In this document: piece by piece, positions 24,827 through 25,998 of the stretch
Position numbering within the stretch: the first letter of the stretch is position 1
Layout of the letters: each line of letters begins with the position of its first letter
DNA from: Flavobacteriaceae bacterium
GTDB lineage: Bacteria > Bacteroidota > Bacteroidia > Flavobacteriales > Flavobacteriaceae
Length of the DNA: 25,998 nt
Reading direction: 5' to 3'
Assembly (NCBI GenBank): GCA_013003145.1
Contig: JABDLH010000091.1
Coordinates: 1 to 25,998 of the forward strand
Position numbers and translations under genes: made by a program
The notes under the pieces: generated by a model
Databases searched by the model: none
Told to the model about the DNA's origin: nothing
What the model saw: only the letters and a program-made list of their open reading frames with translations

Positions 24827-25650
24827 TGGCAAATAAGAAAAATAACCCCAACGAGATGTCCTTCCTGGACCATCTTGAAGAACTGAGATGGCACCTGATC
24901 AGATCTACCCTGGCGGTAGTAATCATCGGCTTTGTCGCTTTCCTCATGAAAGATTTTATTTTTGACACGGTCATTTTTGGTCCAAAGAAAGCAGATTTCC
25001 CTACCTACGAGATCTTCTGCAAACTGTCAAAATGGCTTGGGTTAAGCGAGGCATTCTGTGGTGATGGCCCGGCATTCCGGGTGCAGAGCCGGGTGATGGC
25101 AGGGCAGTTCTCTGCCCATATCTGGACCTCGATCTGGGCAGGATTCATTATTGGGTTTCCCTATATCCTCTATGAAATGTGGAAATTCATCAGCCCGGGC
25201 TTGTATGAAAAAGAACGCAGGAGCTCTAAGGGTTTTATCTTTATCGCATCCTTCCTGTTCTTCCTTGGCGTTCTATTCGGTTATTATGTAGTTGCACCTC
25301 TGTCTATTAACTTTTTGGGGAGTTATACAGTGAGCGAGGAGGTATTTAACGACATTGACCTGGGCTCCTACATATCAACTGTACGTGCATCCGTGATCGC
25401 CTGTGGTTTAATATTTGAACTACCGATCATCATATTCTTCCTGACCAAAATTGGTCTTGTCACTCCGGAAATCTTAAAAAAATACCGGAAAATAGCACTG
25501 GTTATCGTCCTGATCATCTCTGCCGTCATCACACCCCCTGACGTAGCCAGCCAGATCATCGTGGCAGTACCGGTACTTATTCTTTATCAAATCAGTATAT
25601 ACATCTCTAAATTCGTAGTTAAGCGCGATGCAAAAAAAGAACGAAAATAA
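24826..25650 (+). CDS. tatC: Twin-arginine translocase subunit TatC
   Basis: A 274-residue TatC, the multi-pass inner-membrane receptor for twin-arginine signal peptides. The N-terminal SFLDHLEELRWHLIRS (12-27) precedes the first membrane segment. Conserved blocks follow: FSAHIWTSIWAGFIIGFPYI, EMWKFISPGLYEKERR, GYYVVAPLSINFL, FELPIIIFFLTKIGLVTP and ISAVITPPDVASQI. Six hydrophobic segments fit the known fold. Between segments 1 and 2 is a longer periplasmic loop with two Cys (EIFCKLSKW and AFCGDG). The gene shares a base with kpsF upstream and overlaps the next gene by 23 bases. tatA/tatB are not in the window. Confidence 0.95.
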   Translation: MANKKNNPNEMSFLDHLEELRWHLIRSTLAVVIIGFVAFLMKDFIFDTVIFGPKKADFPTYEIFCKLSKWLGLSEAFCGDGPAFRVQSRVMAGQFSAHIWTSIWAGFIIGFPYILYEMWKFISPGLYEKERRSSKGFIFIASFLFFLGVLFGYYVVAPLSINFLGSYTVSEEVFNDIDLGSYISTVRASVIACGLIFELPIIIFFLTKIGLVTPEILKKYRKIALVIVLIISAVITPPDVASQIIVAVPVLILYQISIYISKFVVKRDAKKERK

Positions 25651-25998
25651 ACCTGATCCCGTAAAAGAATTCAACGATTACCGGGCTCGTATGAATGAAA
25701 AGTTGCTGAATAATGATAATAAGATCATTAAACGCATCTTTAACCTGGACACCAATGCCTTTGCACCTGGTGCCCTTGATGTAAAAACCAAGGAGTTACT
25801 CGGGCTTGTAGCCTCTGCCGTATTACGATGTGATGACTGTGTCCGGTATCACCTGGAGAGCTCCCTGGAACAGGGCGCCACCAAGCAAGAAGTCATGGAA
25901 ACCCTTTCTATCGCTACATTAGTTGGAGGCACAATCGTTATCCCCCATCTCAGGAGAGCCTATGAATACTGGGAAGCACTGGAGGAAAGCGAAGGTTA
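25628..25998 (+). CDS. Carboxymuconolactone decarboxylase/AhpD-family protein, 3' end outside window
   Basis: The frame opens with ATG at 25628, inside the end of tatC, and runs off the window after 123 codons. The visible part holds the AhpD-like core: KTKELLGLVASAVLRCDDCVRYHL with a CxxC pair (C68, C71) and His75, followed by GATKQEVMETLSIATLVGGT. Family members with CxxC and a nearby His act as alkylhydroperoxidase-type thiol reductants; others are decarboxylases, and the CxxC favours the first. A second in-frame ATG at 25691 is possible. The 23-base overlap with tatC suggests one operon kpsF-tatC-this gene. Confidence 0.85.
   Translation, partial: MQKKNENKPDPVKEFNDYRARMNEKLLNNDNKIIKRIFNLDTNAFAPGALDVKTKELLGLVASAVLRCDDCVRYHLESSLEQGATKQEVMETLSIATLVGGTIVIPHLRRAYEYWEALEESEG

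Overview
The window reads as a chromosomal segment of a member of the Bacteroidota, most likely family Flavobacteriaceae. The reasons are the set of genes (DUF349 repeat protein, tandem DUF368 proteins, zapB-zapA-rny, DUF2752 and CCC-motif small membrane proteins, kpsF-tatC-carboxymuconolactone decarboxylase) and several matches to the Bacteroidota -7 promoter box TAnnTTTG. Genes are dense and mostly housekeeping. I see no transposase, integrase, phage gene, CRISPR array, rRNA or tRNA.

Layout. 1-3891: a TPR protein cut by the window edge, then two tandem DUF368 (PopT-like, undecaprenyl-phosphate translocase family) membrane proteins and aroE, tightly packed. 4017-6050: an acidic, coiled-coil DUF349 protein. 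6212-9491: a KaiC-KaiB-histidine kinase cluster, that is, a cyanobacterial-clock-like ATPase with its fold-switching partner and a soluble PAS kinase, but no kaiA; a puzzling 82-codon frame sits exactly between kaiB and the kinase. 9570-12410: a secreted M20-family amidohydrolase and a membrane-anchored protein with a kinase-like catalytic loop (IGDWDRH ... DRDNAF), closed by a bidirectional terminator at 12430-12455.

12477-14939 (minus strand): zapB-like, zapA and rny (RNase Y), with a well supported promoter at 14964-14994. Between zapA and rny lies a 170-nt region with rod-shaped pairing (10-bp closing stem, 13-bp second stem, asymmetric central bubble) and a terminal U-run, which I read as a 6S RNA (ssrS) gene. 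15271-17769: a secreted M23 peptidase and an exported protein of unknown function. 17772-20288: a cysteine desulfurase, a lipoprotein, and an Smr-domain protein whose start overlaps the stop of a 58-codon membrane protein gene that is easy to miss. 20334-21307: three small membrane proteins. 21428-23629: RecQ lacking the usual zinc-binding cysteines, followed divergently by kpsF (UUG start, leader hairpin), tatC and a carboxymuconolactone decarboxylase-family gene cut by the window end.

Functional themes: cell-envelope biogenesis (lipid carrier recycling, LPS Kdo precursor, M23 hydrolase, Tat export), division and RNA turnover (ZapA/ZapB, RNase Y, 6S RNA), and a possible timing or energy-sensing module (KaiC/KaiB/kinase). 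The most interesting items are the Kai cluster, the 6S RNA candidate and the kinase-like secreted protein.
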